Of a stretch of 64,000 nt of DNA, positions 24,501-33,882 are shown piece after piece. Numbering within the stretch: position 1 is the stretch's first letter; each line of letters begins with the position of its first letter. The stretch covers positions 67,457 through 131,456 of the forward strand of contig CAMTWK010000028.1 in the NCBI GenBank assembly GCA_947085425.1, in the 5' to 3' direction. The position numbers and the translations under genes were made by a program. The notes beneath the pieces are model-generated. The model had not been told where the DNA came from. It was given only the letters and a program-made list of their open reading frames with translations, and did no database searches. Origin of the DNA: UKL13-2 sp947085425 (GTDB taxonomy: Bacteria > Pseudomonadota > Gammaproteobacteria > Burkholderiales > Usitatibacteraceae).

Positions 24501-26450
24501 TTATGCGGCTTTCGGGTTGGCTGACGCGGGCTGATTTTTTTCGCCGTTGGGCGGCTCCACGGGGTCGTTAGTGTTTGCGGCCTCCGGCAATATCGCTGAA
24601 AAATCGCCGCCAATAGACCAATAATCAATTTGGTCGATTTGGACATCAATCAGCGTCTTCGGCGGCAGGCCGGGAGACTTGCCGAGCTTGACGAAGAGGG
24701 GAAGGTGTTGGCCGCGCACCAATTCCTCCCGAATAATGGTCGCCGCAAAGGTCGTTTGTTGGTGCTGTTGCAAATATCGTAAACACCAAAAACGCTCCAT
24801 ATTGCGCTGAAATTCGGCATAGGCATCATAAGTCACGTCGAAAATGCGTGCAATTTCATTCAGCAGTGGCGAGCGTTTTGGGTAGAGCGGCGTTTCGCCG
24901 CGAATCAAGGCGATCAACTGCCGTTGGTTGACCAAATCGACGTATCGTCGCAGCGGCGACGATACCCATGTGTAATGGCTGACACCCAGGCCTTCGTGCG
25001 GCAGCGCGTCGGTGGTCATGCGGGTTTTCATGTTTTGTTGCACACGATAGATGGCGGCGACCTGGTTTTCAGCCAAGAGCTTTCCCCATTCACTGTTGGC
25101 AAAAATCATGAATTCGGCCACCACGGTGTCGATCGGACTGCCGCGAACCCTGGCAGAGATGCCGATGTGAGCACCATCATCGGCGACCTCGAAGCTGTAA
25201 TCGACGTAGTCCGCGCTGTCTTTCGCGCCGCGCTTTTCCTTCAATGCCATTGCCAGTGTATATAAGCCAAGCAACGACCCGCCATAGGGGTCCGGGCACG
25301 ATTGTGCCGCGATGGACTCGTTGGTAAACCAGGCTTCCAATTCATGCAGGCGAAGATTTTTGGCAATGGTAATTTTTTCACAGACGGTGCGGGTGGTAGC
25401 CAGCGCGCCGGTCTGGCGATCAAATACCGCATATAGGGACACGCAAGCGCAGTCGCGGCCTTCCGCCAGTGTGGCCAAGTCGACAGCGTCGTCCGGCAGC
25501 ATGGTGATTTTCGCGCCGGGGTAATACACAGTTGACAAACGTGCGCGTGCCAATGTGTCGAGCGCGCCATCGGCGGCAAAATAAAGCGCCGGGGCGGCAA
25601 TATGAATACCAATTTCAACTCGATTTTCGTCTAGTAATCGGTATGAAAATGCGTCGTCAATTTCTGTTGTGTTGGCATCGTCGATTGAAAATGCAGAAAC
25701 ATTGGCCAACGGCAGATCAGCCGGTATTAATGCCTCCAGTTCCACTTTTGTCCGCGTGCCCTTTGGAAAATAGTCGGCCAAAAATTTGCCCACGTGATAA
25801 TCATGCTGCGCCATATGGGTGGTGGAAGCCGAATTGACATGGTTCGCCCACATGCCAGCGGCGAAAAACAGTTGTGGCAACGGTTGTCCGGTTTCGGCCA
25901 CAGCTTTCTCACACGCTTTGGCGATGAGAGTGTTGCGGTCCGGTTTGTACAACAGTTGGTTGGTATGCGGGCGCATCGCGTCGGGCATTTGCCCGGCTTT
26001 TAATTGATTCACCCAGGCGGCCATTTCTTCCGCCTCACGTTTTTTGCGTTCAACCGACGCCAATGCAGCCTTGAGATTTTCGGCCAGCGCTTTTTGGTAC
26101 CGACCTTTGCCACGTTTGTAAAAATACATCGGCGCATTGTGTAGCTTGATGGCGCAGGACGCGGCTTCGGCGGGCGACGGTTTGTGGCCGTAGTATTCCA
26201 GCGCCAAGGCATCAAACGAAAATTCGCCGTCGGCGCACACTTCGTATAAAAAATCCGGATCGATTTCCGCCGCGAGTTGCTCCGCCTGCGGCATCAATTC
26301 GCCGAGGCTGTGGTCAAACTTGAGCAGCACGGATGTTGCCTTGATCTTGCTGCGTTTGCCGGATGGTGCCTCGACTTGCAGGGACGCGCCCATGTCTTCC
26401 ATCACACGGGCGACTTTGAAACCGCCATCTTCTTCGTAAAACACATTCAT
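24501..26450 (-). CDS. RNB-domain 3'-5' exoribonuclease (RNase II/R family)
   Basis: 649 residues from the ATG at 26450 (the frame opens at a TTG at 26471). The N-terminal part is a small beta domain. The catalytic RNB domain (about 245-560) shows AFSIDDANTTEIDDAFSYR with the acidic metal cluster, GIHIAAPALYFA, and the late YTWVSSPLRRYVDLVNQRQL motif. A C-terminal S1-like barrel follows. It degrades single-stranded RNA in the cytoplasm. This shorter RNB type sits beside tonB, yqiA and mpl in many betaproteobacteria. It is neither a canonical RNase R nor RNase II by length, so no symbol is given. Confidence 0.87.
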   Translation of the reverse strand: MNVFYEEDGGFKVARVMEDMGASLQVEAPSGKRSKIKATSVLLKFDHSLGELMPQAEQLAAEIDPDFLYEVCADGEFSFDALALEYYGHKPSPAEAASCAIKLHNAPMYFYKRGKGRYQKALAENLKAALASVERKKREAEEMAAWVNQLKAGQMPDAMRPHTNQLLYKPDRNTLIAKACEKAVAETGQPLPQLFFAAGMWANHVNSASTTHMAQHDYHVGKFLADYFPKGTRTKVELEALIPADLPLANVSAFSIDDANTTEIDDAFSYRLLDENRVEIGIHIAAPALYFAADGALDTLARARLSTVYYPGAKITMLPDDAVDLATLAEGRDCACVSLYAVFDRQTGALATTRTVCEKITIAKNLRLHELEAWFTNESIAAQSCPDPYGGSLLGLYTLAMALKEKRGAKDSADYVDYSFEVADDGAHIGISARVRGSPIDTVVAEFMIFANSEWGKLLAENQVAAIYRVQQNMKTRMTTDALPHEGLGVSHYTWVSSPLRRYVDLVNQRQLIALIRGETPLYPKRSPLLNEIARIFDVTYDAYAEFQRNMERFWCLRYLQQHQQTTFAATIIREELVRGQHLPLFVKLGKSPGLPPKTLIDVQIDQIDYWSIGGDFSAILPEAANTNDPVEPPNGEKNQPASANPKAA

Positions 26451-26518
26451 AATTTTGGCGGGCAGAATCAACGTCTGGCAAAAGGATCAAGCCAAAATTA
26501 TACGGGGCATCGGCCGAT

Positions 26519-27127
26519 TTAAATTTCGCTGTCAGCGAGACCGGCAAATCGCAGCACCGCACCGAGGTGTTTGGGAAAGGACGGCAGGTCGTGGTTGCCG
26601 CCGTCAATCACAATCGATTCGCAGGTGGGAAACGCCGCCAGCGTCTCGTTGTGGTTGAGGAGCTCGTCGCCCATTTCAACAATGATCAGGTAACGCGCTG
26701 CGGGTGCGTTGGTCGCCGGCGGCTTTTTTTGCGGCTGTAAGCTACGCAGGGTCTCAAGGTGGTCGGTCGTAAAGGAAAATTGTTCATCGTTGTGCCAATT
26801 GGTTTGGGTGCCCACATGTGCCGCGAGGGTCAAATTCGGATGCAGCGACGGGTTGAGCAACACCGCCCGACACGCCAATGTCTCAGCAACAACATGCGCA
26901 TAAAATCCGCCGAGTGATGAACCAATGAGTGTGATGTTTTGTGCCGGGTCACCACAGCGCGCGATAATGGCACCAATTTGCGCCATCGCCACCGCCGGGT
27001 CGGGCGACAGATCGGGTGTAATCAATTCCCAGTCGGCATGCACATGCAACAAGGCGGCCGCCAAGTCACCCGCTTTTTTCGAGCGTGATGAACTGCGAAA
27101 TCCGTGCAGGTAAATTAGTGTTTGCAT
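26519..27127 (-). CDS. YqiA/YcfP-type alpha/beta-hydrolase (esterase)
   Basis: 202 residues from ATG 27127 (the frame opens at TTG 27136). The oxyanion start LIYLHGFRSSSRSKKA, the nucleophile elbow LIGSSLGGFYAH with its serine, the acid residue in IVEMGDELLN, and the catalytic His in GGNHDLPSF give a complete triad. It resembles E. coli YqiA, an esterase with activity on short acyl esters. Its cell role is unknown. It lies between mpl and the RNB exonuclease on the same strand, with 74 bp to mpl. Confidence 0.87.
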   Translation of the reverse strand: MQTLIYLHGFRSSSRSKKAGDLAAALLHVHADWELITPDLSPDPAVAMAQIGAIIARCGDPAQNITLIGSSLGGFYAHVVAETLACRAVLLNPSLHPNLTLAAHVGTQTNWHNDEQFSFTTDHLETLRSLQPQKKPPATNAPAARYLIIVEMGDELLNHNETLAAFPTCESIVIDGGNHDLPSFPKHLGAVLRFAGLADSEI

Positions 27128-27201
27128 GTCGGGCAAAGGCTAATCATGGCGGCTTGTTTGCGGCATTTTTGGCTGAAGGTGGTTGTTGGTATTGCACTTT
27201 G

Positions 27202-28611
27202 TTATTGCGATCCCACTGCGGCGGTTTTAATCTCCAGCGCGCGCAGAATTTTTTCGTGCACGCCGCCAAAGCCACCGTTGCTCATCACCACAATATGGTC
27301 GTTGGGTTTGGCAATGGCCATGATACTTGCCACCAATTGATCAAGGTCGTCCAATACGGTTGACTTGGCATGGATGGGGGTAAATGTTTCTTCCGCATCC
27401 CAGCCCAAATTGTGGGCATAAATAAACACCAGATCGGCATTGGCCAGCGAGCCGGGCAAGGCGTTGCGCATGGCACCAAGTTTCATGGTGTTGGAGCGCG
27501 GTTCCAGCACGGCAATAATGCGCTGCGTATTGACGCGGCTGCGCAGACCGGCCAGGGTGGTGGCGATGGCGGTGGGATGATGCGCAAAATCGTCATACAC
27601 GGTGATGCCGTTTTCGATGCCACCGCTCACGACGCTCCCGCCAATAACACCGCGTATTTCCATACGACGTGCCACGCCGTCAAATAAATTCAACGCTTCG
27701 ACGGCAATCTTCACCGGCACACCGGCGTGGCGGGCGGCGGCAATCGCCGCCAGTGCGTTCATTTTGTTGTGCGCGCCAGTCTGGGTCCAAGTGACCATGC
27801 CACGATCAACTTCGTCGCAGCGCACCACAAACTGGCGCTCGTCTGCGCCGCGCCGGTAGTCCCATTGCATGCCGGGGCCAAAATATTCAACCGGTGTCCA
27901 GCAACCTTTGTCGATGGCGTTGGCCAGATTTGGCTCGGTGCCATTGACCACCACCAGTCCGTTGGCAGGTACGGTACGCACCAGATGGTGAAATTGGGTT
28001 TCGATGGCCTCGATATTTGGAAAAATATCAGCGTGATCATATTCAAGATTATTCAGAATCACGGTGCGGGCATGATAGTGGACAAATTTTGACCGCTTGT
28101 CGAAAAACGCCGTGTCGTATTCATCCGCCTCGATCACAAAAAATGGCGAGTCCCCTTTTGGTGTGCGTGCCGATATGCCAAAATTTTTGGCAATGCCACC
28201 GATTAAAAAGCCCGGCGCCACGCCCGCATAGTCGAGTATCCACGCCAACATGGATGAGGTGGTGGTCTTGCCATGGGTGCCTGCAACAGCCAGCACCCAA
28301 CGGCCCTGCAACACGTTTTCACCAAGCCATTGCGGACCGGAAATAAAACGCAGACCCCGATTTAGAATCTCTTCAATAATCGGTTTGCCGCGCGTCATGG
28401 CATTGCCAACAACGTAAATGTCGGCATTAAAAATATCGAGTTGTTCGGCATCAAAACCTTCATGCAAACCAATGCCAAGCGCTTCCAACTGGGTGGACAT
28501 GGGCGGGTAAACATTGGCATCACAGCCGGTGACGGTATGGCCCAGGTCTTTGGCCAAGGCCGCAAGGCCGCCCATGAAGGTGCCACAAATACCGAGAATA
28601 TGAATATGCAT
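27202..28611 (-). CDS. mpl: UDP-N-acetylmuramate:L-alanyl-gamma-D-glutamyl-meso-diaminopimelate ligase
   Basis: 469 residues of the Mur ligase fold. The N-terminal UDP-binding domain begins HIHILGICGTFMGGLAAL. The ATP loop is VAGTHGKTTTSSML, followed by FVIEADEYDTAFFDKRSKFVHY and ILNNLEYDHADIF. The C-terminal domain has VYDDFAHHPTAI and LEPRSNTMKLG. It re-attaches the tripeptide recovered from old murein to UDP-MurNAc. The start ATG 28611 gives the family N-terminus; the open extension to 28722 is rejected. It is followed by yqiA. Confidence 0.95.
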   Translation of the reverse strand: MHIHILGICGTFMGGLAALAKDLGHTVTGCDANVYPPMSTQLEALGIGLHEGFDAEQLDIFNADIYVVGNAMTRGKPIIEEILNRGLRFISGPQWLGENVLQGRWVLAVAGTHGKTTTSSMLAWILDYAGVAPGFLIGGIAKNFGISARTPKGDSPFFVIEADEYDTAFFDKRSKFVHYHARTVILNNLEYDHADIFPNIEAIETQFHHLVRTVPANGLVVVNGTEPNLANAIDKGCWTPVEYFGPGMQWDYRRGADERQFVVRCDEVDRGMVTWTQTGAHNKMNALAAIAAARHAGVPVKIAVEALNLFDGVARRMEIRGVIGGSVVSGGIENGITVYDDFAHHPTAIATTLAGLRSRVNTQRIIAVLEPRSNTMKLGAMRNALPGSLANADLVFIYAHNLGWDAEETFTPIHAKSTVLDDLDQLVASIMAIAKPNDHIVVMSNGGFGGVHEKILRALEIKTAAVGSQ

Positions 28612-28693
28612 TGGCTGTTGGTTGTTACGGGTTGGGTTGAGTGAGATTAAATTCGTTAATTGCGCGGTTGGTAGGCAAACTGCATCAGCGGCA

Positions 28694-29050
28694 CTAGTTT
28701 TTAAAAATAAAATAAGCCGCACCGACCAAACAACAACCCGCCCACAAATAGTTGAGTGTCAATTTTTCGTTCATATACAACAAGGCGAATGGTACAAATA
28801 CAGCGAGCGTGATGATTTCCTGCAAGATTTTCAACTGCCCCAGATTCATCACACTAAAACCAATGCGATTGGCGGGAACTTGTAAACCATACTCAAACAA
28901 GGCAATGCCCCACGAAATCAACGCGGCAATAAACCATGGTTTGTCGTTCAGATTTTTGAGATGCGCATACCAGGCAAAAGTCATAAAAACATTTGACATC
29001 ACCAACAGCAACGTTGCGGTGAGCGCCGGGTGGGTCGTCAAAAAATTCAT
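28694..29050 (-). CDS. DMT-like small membrane protein (DUF486 family)
   Basis: 118 residues from ATG 29050. Four hydrophobic segments (about 9-30, 36-53, 68-88, 95-114), with FMTFAWYAHLKNLNDKPWFIAALISWGIALFEYGLQVPANRIG and ending AGCCLVGAAYFIFKN. The family is widespread, four-helix, and of unknown transport function. The frame opens upstream at 29080, but the ATG at 29050 fits the family start. It lies 82 bp upstream of mpl on the same strand and is divergent from gshA. Confidence 0.85.
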   Translation of the reverse strand: MNFLTTHPALTATLLLVMSNVFMTFAWYAHLKNLNDKPWFIAALISWGIALFEYGLQVPANRIGFSVMNLGQLKILQEIITLAVFVPFALLYMNEKLTLNYLWAGCCLVGAAYFIFKN

Positions 29051-29153
29051 GCGACGATTGTAGCAAAGGAAACGGGCCATTTAGTTTGCCAGGCGTCCGC
29101 CCGGCGCAGGGTGGCAGGTGGACGACAACTGAATTTGGGTGGGCGCTCAATTG

Positions 29154-29186
29154 TTGGCAGGGGTAAACTGACCGGCTGGATATAAT
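29154..29186 (+). promoter_or_regulatory. Possible gshA promoter (-10 box)
   Basis: A perfect TATAAT at 29181-29186 lies 82 bases before the gshA start. The nearest -35-like hexamer (TTGGCA at 29154-29159) is 21 bases away, longer than the optimum of 17. Only the -10 box is convincing. Confidence 0.4.
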
Positions 29187-29268
29187 TTGCGGGAAATAAT
29201 GCCTTGCAATCAATCATTACGCCCCAAACTGGTAGTGTTATGGATTAGGCGAGGGGCAGGGGGTCTTC

Positions 29269-30624
29269 ATGGTTCCACTTTTAACAACATCGCTTGTTGG
29301 ACCTTTATACGAGCTTGAACAGAAAATTCTTGACTCACGCCCGGAAATCGAGCGCTGGTTTCGCGCCCAGACGCTCAGCCACACGTTGCCATTTTATTCG
29401 TCCGTCGATCTGCGCAACTCCGGTTTTAAGCTGGCACCGGTTGACACCAATCTTTTTCCCGGTGGGTTCAACAATTTAAATCCGGATTTTCTGCCGTTGT
29501 GTGTGCATGCGACCATGTCGGCGGTGCAAAGAATTTGTCCGGATAAACAACGTTTTTTGCTCATTCCGGAGAATCACACCCGTAATCTGTTTTATCTGAC
29601 CAATGTGGCGGCCATTCGCAGAATTTTGGAAGGTGCCGGTCTGGAAGTGCGGATTGGTTCGATCAATCCAGACATCACCGCGCCAACTACTCTCGATTTG
29701 CCCAACGGCGACAAATTGACCCTCGAGCCGGTGATTCGTATTGGCAACCGGGCGGGCGTTGCCGGTTTTGATCCCTGCGCGGTTTTGTTGAATAACGATC
29801 TTTCCGCCGGTGTGCCGCCGATCCTTGTCGGCATTGAGCAGGAAATTGTCCCGCCCTTGTATTCCGGTTGGACCAACCGCCGCAAAACGATTCATTTCCA
29901 CGCCTATGATCGTGTTGCGGATGAGTTTGCCAAGTTGATCAATATTGATCCGTGGTTGATTAATCCGGAATTTTCCCAGTGTGGGCGGGTGAATTTTTCG
30001 GCCAAGGAGGGTGAAGATTGTCTGGCCGCCAATGTGGAGGCGGTGTTATCGGCGGTTCAGGAAAAATACAACCATTACGGCATCAAGGAAAAACCGTTTG
30101 TCATTGTCAAAGCCGACGCCGGCACCTACGGCATGGGCGTATTAACGGCCCGTTCGGCGGATGATGTACGCGATCTGAATCGTAAAGAGCGCAATAAAAT
30201 GGCCGTGGTTAAAGAGGGGCTGGAAGTCAATGAAGTCATCATCCAGGAAGGTGTTTATACCTTTGAACGGGTCAATGACGCCGTAGCCGAACCGGTGGTG
30301 TACATGATTGACCAATTTGTCGTGGGGGGATTTTATCGGGTCAATACCGATCGGGGCATTGATGAAAATCTCAACTCACGCGGCATGAGTTTTGTGCCGC
30401 TGGCGTTTGAAACCGATTGTCATACGCCCGATTGCGGCAGTTCGCCGGATGCACCGCCCAATCGTTTTTACACCTATGGCGTGGTGGCACGACTGGCCAT
30501 GCTTGCCGCCGCCAAGGAGTTGGTCATTCTAGGCGAAATGATGGCAGCAAAATCGCCTTCCTCAGCGGTGCCCGCAGACAATCATCAACCAACCGTGCCA
30601 GCCAACGCCATTGCGGCGGAGTGA
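29269..30624 (+). CDS. gshA: Glutamate-cysteine ligase, betaproteobacterial type
   Basis: 451 residues, unlike the E. coli GshA family. It belongs to the form found mainly in betaproteobacteria and some relatives. Recognisable blocks are FYSSVDLRNSGFKLAPVDTNLFPGGFNN, LIPENHTRN, a purine-binding-like VKADAGTYGMGVLT, and VIIQEGVYTFERVNDAVAEPVVYMIDQ with GGFYRVNT. It makes gamma-glutamylcysteine. A good AGGGGG site precedes the ATG. gshB starts 8 bp downstream, so the two steps of glutathione synthesis are coupled. The hydrophilic C-terminal tail (SPSSAVPADNHQPTVPAN) is probably disordered. Confidence 0.93.
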   Translation: MVPLLTTSLVGPLYELEQKILDSRPEIERWFRAQTLSHTLPFYSSVDLRNSGFKLAPVDTNLFPGGFNNLNPDFLPLCVHATMSAVQRICPDKQRFLLIPENHTRNLFYLTNVAAIRRILEGAGLEVRIGSINPDITAPTTLDLPNGDKLTLEPVIRIGNRAGVAGFDPCAVLLNNDLSAGVPPILVGIEQEIVPPLYSGWTNRRKTIHFHAYDRVADEFAKLINIDPWLINPEFSQCGRVNFSAKEGEDCLAANVEAVLSAVQEKYNHYGIKEKPFVIVKADAGTYGMGVLTARSADDVRDLNRKERNKMAVVKEGLEVNEVIIQEGVYTFERVNDAVAEPVVYMIDQFVVGGFYRVNTDRGIDENLNSRGMSFVPLAFETDCHTPDCGSSPDAPPNRFYTYGVVARLAMLAAAKELVILGEMMAAKSPSSAVPADNHQPTVPANAIAAE

Positions 30625-30631
30625 ACCATTA

Positions 30632-31564
30632 ATGAACATTGCATTTATTGTTGACCCGCTTGGCTCACTCAAGGCCTACAAGGATTCATCTGTATTGATG
30701 ATGCGTGAAGCCGCAAAACGCGGCCACCAGGTTTATGCGATTGAAGCCGGTCATTTATTTTGCACCGGCAACACGGTGTCGGCACAGGCGATGAAATTGA
30801 CTTTGTCGGACGACAACAACAACTGGGTTCGGATTGAACAAACGTCGTTGGTGCCGCTGTCGTCATTTGAAGTGGTGTTGATGCGCAAAGATCCGCCGTT
30901 TGACGCGGAATATTTGTACGCAACGTTGTTGCTGAGTTTGGCCGAATCACAGGGTGTGCGCGTCATCAATCGACCCGACGCATTACGCAACTACAACGAA
31001 AAACTTTCGATCCTGAAGTTTGCCGATTTCACCGCGCCAACTTTTGTTTCATGCAACATGGCTGATGTGCATGAATTTATCGATCTCCATGGCGATGTCA
31101 TTCTGAAAAAGCTCGATGGCATGGGTGGCACCTCAATTTTTCGTGTGCGTGCCGATGACCCGAATCGAAATGCCATTGTTGAAGTGCAAACACTCAACGG
31201 CGCAGTCTCCATCATGGCGCAGCGTTATATTGCCGAAATCAGCAAGGGTGACAAGCGCGTATTGGTGATCGACGGCGTGCCTTTTTCACACACGCTGGCG
31301 CGTATCCCCATGGCGGGCGAAACGCGTGGAAACCTTGCCGCCGGCGGGCGTGGCGTGGCGATGCCGCTGACCATGCGAGAAAGAGAAATCGCCATTGCAA
31401 TCGGGCCGCAATTGAAAGCCGATGGGCTGATGATCGCCGGGCTCGATATTATTGGCGAATATCTGACCGAAATAAACGTCACCTCGCCCACCTGCATGGT
31501 GGAAATTTTTGAGCAGGCGGGTGTGAATGCGGCCGCCGCGGTATTGGACGCGATCGAATCCTGA
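30632..31564 (+). CDS. gshB: Glutathione synthetase
   Basis: 310 residues of the ATP-grasp fold. N-terminal IAFIVDPLGSLKAYKDSSVLMMREA, then VLMRKDPPFDAEYLYAT, ATP-binding DVILKKLDGMGGTSIFRV and RVLVIDGVPFSHTLARIP, and the late AGLDIIGEYLTEINVTSPT. It joins gamma-glutamylcysteine to glycine. The ATG at 30632 with GGAG upstream gives the family start. The last 25 codons are copied once more just downstream (31627-31700). Confidence 0.95.
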   Translation: MNIAFIVDPLGSLKAYKDSSVLMMREAAKRGHQVYAIEAGHLFCTGNTVSAQAMKLTLSDDNNNWVRIEQTSLVPLSSFEVVLMRKDPPFDAEYLYATLLLSLAESQGVRVINRPDALRNYNEKLSILKFADFTAPTFVSCNMADVHEFIDLHGDVILKKLDGMGGTSIFRVRADDPNRNAIVEVQTLNGAVSIMAQRYIAEISKGDKRVLVIDGVPFSHTLARIPMAGETRGNLAAGGRGVAMPLTMREREIAIAIGPQLKADGLMIAGLDIIGEYLTEINVTSPTCMVEIFEQAGVNAAAAVLDAIES

Positions 31565-31700
31565 CCGGTGGGTTTGCGGTGACTTCCGAACCGGGTCGCT
31601 GCGCTCCCGCCACCGTGTGCGCACCGCACCTGCATGGTGGAAATTTTTGAGCAGGCGGGTGTGAATGCTGCCGCCGCGGTATTGGACGCGATCGAATCCT
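31489..31700. repeat. Duplicated 3' end of gshB (two 74-bp copies)
   Basis: Bases 31489-31562 (the last part of gshB) are repeated at 31627-31700 with a single difference (G/T), separated by 64 bp. In copy one the next bases give the TGA stop of gshB. In copy two they differ and supply the stop codon (TAG at 31701-31699, minus strand) of the convergent gene. Copy two has no start of its own and is a dead fragment. Confidence 0.92.
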
Positions 31701-33339
31701 AGCCGGAGATTGTTACACGATCAAAGTCAAGACCGCGATCAATAAAGTCAACGATATTTACCTGCTTGGGACTGCCATGGCCCGGATGGAAAATATCCAC
31801 GCCCCTGCCGCGTGGAACAAAATTAGCAGGAATAACCAGGGTTTCAGGAATACCCAAGGCATCCATCGGTGGCAGGCGAAATCCCTGGGTATAAGTTGCG
31901 CTGCGTGATTTATTATCGCTCGCACGAACCGATGTGGCTTCCGGTTTGCCGGGCAACATGGCGAGTGTGACGGTAAATTGATTGGCTGTTTCCTCCACCA
32001 ACCCGCGCACCACACACAAATAAAAATCATTGCTTTTATTGCTGCTGTCGGTGGTGGTGGCTATGCGCACGCCCACCAGTCGACCGATTGCCAGACTGCG
32101 GCTGCTGTTGGTCGGGCGAATTAATCTGAGATGACCGCGCGACTCATCGACCACCGCCCAGGTTTCCGAGCCGTAATTGAACTCGGCATAACGGGCCCGT
32201 GTGGTGGACTCCGTAACCCGGCCAAACATGGCAATGTCACTCATTTCCTGACGTGACAGTTCGCGTTTAACGTCGGGTTGTTCAAAAAAATCACCGGACA
32301 GAAAAAAGTGAATTTCAGGAATACCAAACGCCACAATTCCATTGTGTTCAACGGGGATGCCGGCAACCGGCCGGCTGCTGGACGGCTCACACCAGCGGTT
32401 GTGCAATCTGGCTAATTGCTGCATTGCCTCTGGGGCACCCCAGCCGCTTGGCAGATCCATGGTTGTCGGGTCTTCGCCAGCGGCCAGTTTCTTGATTCGC
32501 CGGCGCAATGATCGCGACAGCTCATAGACTTCCAACACCCGCAAATGTTCGCCGGGTGTTTGTGAAGAACAAAAACCTGCCCCCTCATCCGCCATTAAAT
32601 CGACCGCCAATAATGTATCCGCCGGTAATTTTGTTTCGCCGGGAAGGACGATCGCGACCTTGTTCGTGAAGCGCTTGAGCACGGCGTCGGTAAAATCAAT
32701 TTCACGCGGCCCCAGTTCATATATGTTGGCCAATTGGCCCAACAACACTGCGATATAAGCTTGGGCGACACTTGAATATCCGTCGGCGGTGCCGACCGAA
32801 TCTTTAACCCGCACATTGGTGAGATCACGTGTTTCGGCCTCAATCCATTGTAGATGCAAACGCATCCAAACAATCTTGTCATACCGACGGTAGATGAATC
32901 CCGCCATCAACATGCCAAGGCCGATATAACGCATGATGCGCTGAATGATGAGTGCTGCGTGCACACTCAATTCCCTGCCGTCCCCTTGCGCATCCTGATA
33001 ACAGCGCCGATAGCCGGACTCCATTTCGGTCAGCAGCGCGATCGAAACATTCCACGCGGCAAGATCGCCACTGGACAGCGGTAACGATTTACCGACGTAC
33101 CGAATACGCTGTTCGCCCAGCAAAAAGCTCACTTTCTCGCGCATCAACTCCATCGTGGTCAGTCGCTCGATGGGCTGGAAATTTGCGTCTGCATTCAGCA
33201 TGCGCAGCGCGTCGAGAATTTTCTGCTGTGACTGTGCAACACTGGTCAGTGGAATTGCTTTAAGCCATTCTTTGCAGGTGCGCGCATCGAAAAAAAACAA
33301 CGAACCTGCTTTTGCGTTCGGCGAAATTGGAGTCGCCAT
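31699..33339 (-). CDS. Conserved betaproteobacterial protein, possibly cyclic-di-GMP-binding (PilZ-like C-terminus)
   Basis: 546 residues. The pattern matches a family I know only from betaproteobacteria and relatives: W-L--IPLT-V--SQQKILDALR-LN near the start, YRRCYQDAQGDGRELSVHAALIIQRIMRYIG, then DFTDAVLKRFTNKVAIVL, RLHNRWCEPSSSRPVAGIPVEHNGIVAFG, SRQEMSDIAMFGRVTEST, and WAVVDESRGHLRLIRP near residue 395. The C-terminal part from about residue 390 has features of a PilZ-like barrel, but the RxxxR / D-x-S-x-x-G motif is only partly visible. Some annotations call it a molecular chaperone. Function is unknown. Its stop codon lies in the second copy of the duplicated gshB end. Confidence 0.65.
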   Translation of the reverse strand: MATPISPNAKAGSLFFFDARTCKEWLKAIPLTSVAQSQQKILDALRMLNADANFQPIERLTTMELMREKVSFLLGEQRIRYVGKSLPLSSGDLAAWNVSIALLTEMESGYRRCYQDAQGDGRELSVHAALIIQRIMRYIGLGMLMAGFIYRRYDKIVWMRLHLQWIEAETRDLTNVRVKDSVGTADGYSSVAQAYIAVLLGQLANIYELGPREIDFTDAVLKRFTNKVAIVLPGETKLPADTLLAVDLMADEGAGFCSSQTPGEHLRVLEVYELSRSLRRRIKKLAAGEDPTTMDLPSGWGAPEAMQQLARLHNRWCEPSSSRPVAGIPVEHNGIVAFGIPEIHFFLSGDFFEQPDVKRELSRQEMSDIAMFGRVTESTTRARYAEFNYGSETWAVVDESRGHLRLIRPTNSSRSLAIGRLVGVRIATTTDSSNKSNDFYLCVVRGLVEETANQFTVTLAMLPGKPEATSVRASDNKSRSATYTQGFRLPPMDALGIPETLVIPANFVPRGRGVDIFHPGHGSPKQVNIVDFIDRGLDFDRVTISG

Positions 33340-33417
33340 AAATAAAACCTTTCGTCAGTTGTTGCCCTGCGTGCAATTGTTTTATTGCCGTGCCAACAGG
33401 TCATTGATCGACGCCTG

Positions 33418-33861
33418 TCAGTCGCCCGCTTTGCGGAACGAGGCGCGTATCGCGCCTTTCCAATCCGTGATGTCGTCTAGTGTAGCAATGGCGCCGGCAT
33501 TTGTGGTGATCGCCGGTGTAATTGTTGCCGCCCAAATTGGTTTTGGGAACGAAACATCATTGGCGTAGCGCGGAATGACGTGCCAGTGCAGGTGCGGGGT
33601 CATATTGCCAAGGCTGGCAAGATTAATTTTGTCGGGGTTCAGCGACAATCGTAACGCCGACTCAACACGAAACACCGCGTTCATAAAAAGCGCACGATCT
33701 TCGTGCACCAAATCGGTCATCTCGCGCACATGATCATTCCAGATTACCCGGCAAAACCCCTGATAGTTTTTGCCATCGGCGCCTTCCACCGCGACCACAC
33801 GAAATTTTTCTTGGGATACCAATAGTGCACCGCCATCACCATCACAAAGATCACATTGCAT
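33418..33861 (-). CDS. HIT-family nucleotide hydrolase/transferase
   Basis: 147 residues. The histidine-triad motif HLHWHVIPR (near residue 90) and the upstream NLASLGNMTPHLH block define the family, which hydrolyses or transfers from nucleoside phosphoramidates and dinucleotides. An N-terminal CDLCDGDGG could hold a metal, as in several HIT proteins. ATG 33861 has AGGG 8 bases upstream. It lies between the preceding hypothetical protein and the large lipoprotein on the same strand. Confidence 0.9.
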   Translation of the reverse strand: MQCDLCDGDGGALLVSQEKFRVVAVEGADGKNYQGFCRVIWNDHVREMTDLVHEDRALFMNAVFRVESALRLSLNPDKINLASLGNMTPHLHWHVIPRYANDVSFPKPIWAATITPAITTNAGAIATLDDITDWKGAIRASFRKAGD

Positions 33862-33882
33862 GAAAAGCCCTGACGATGATGG

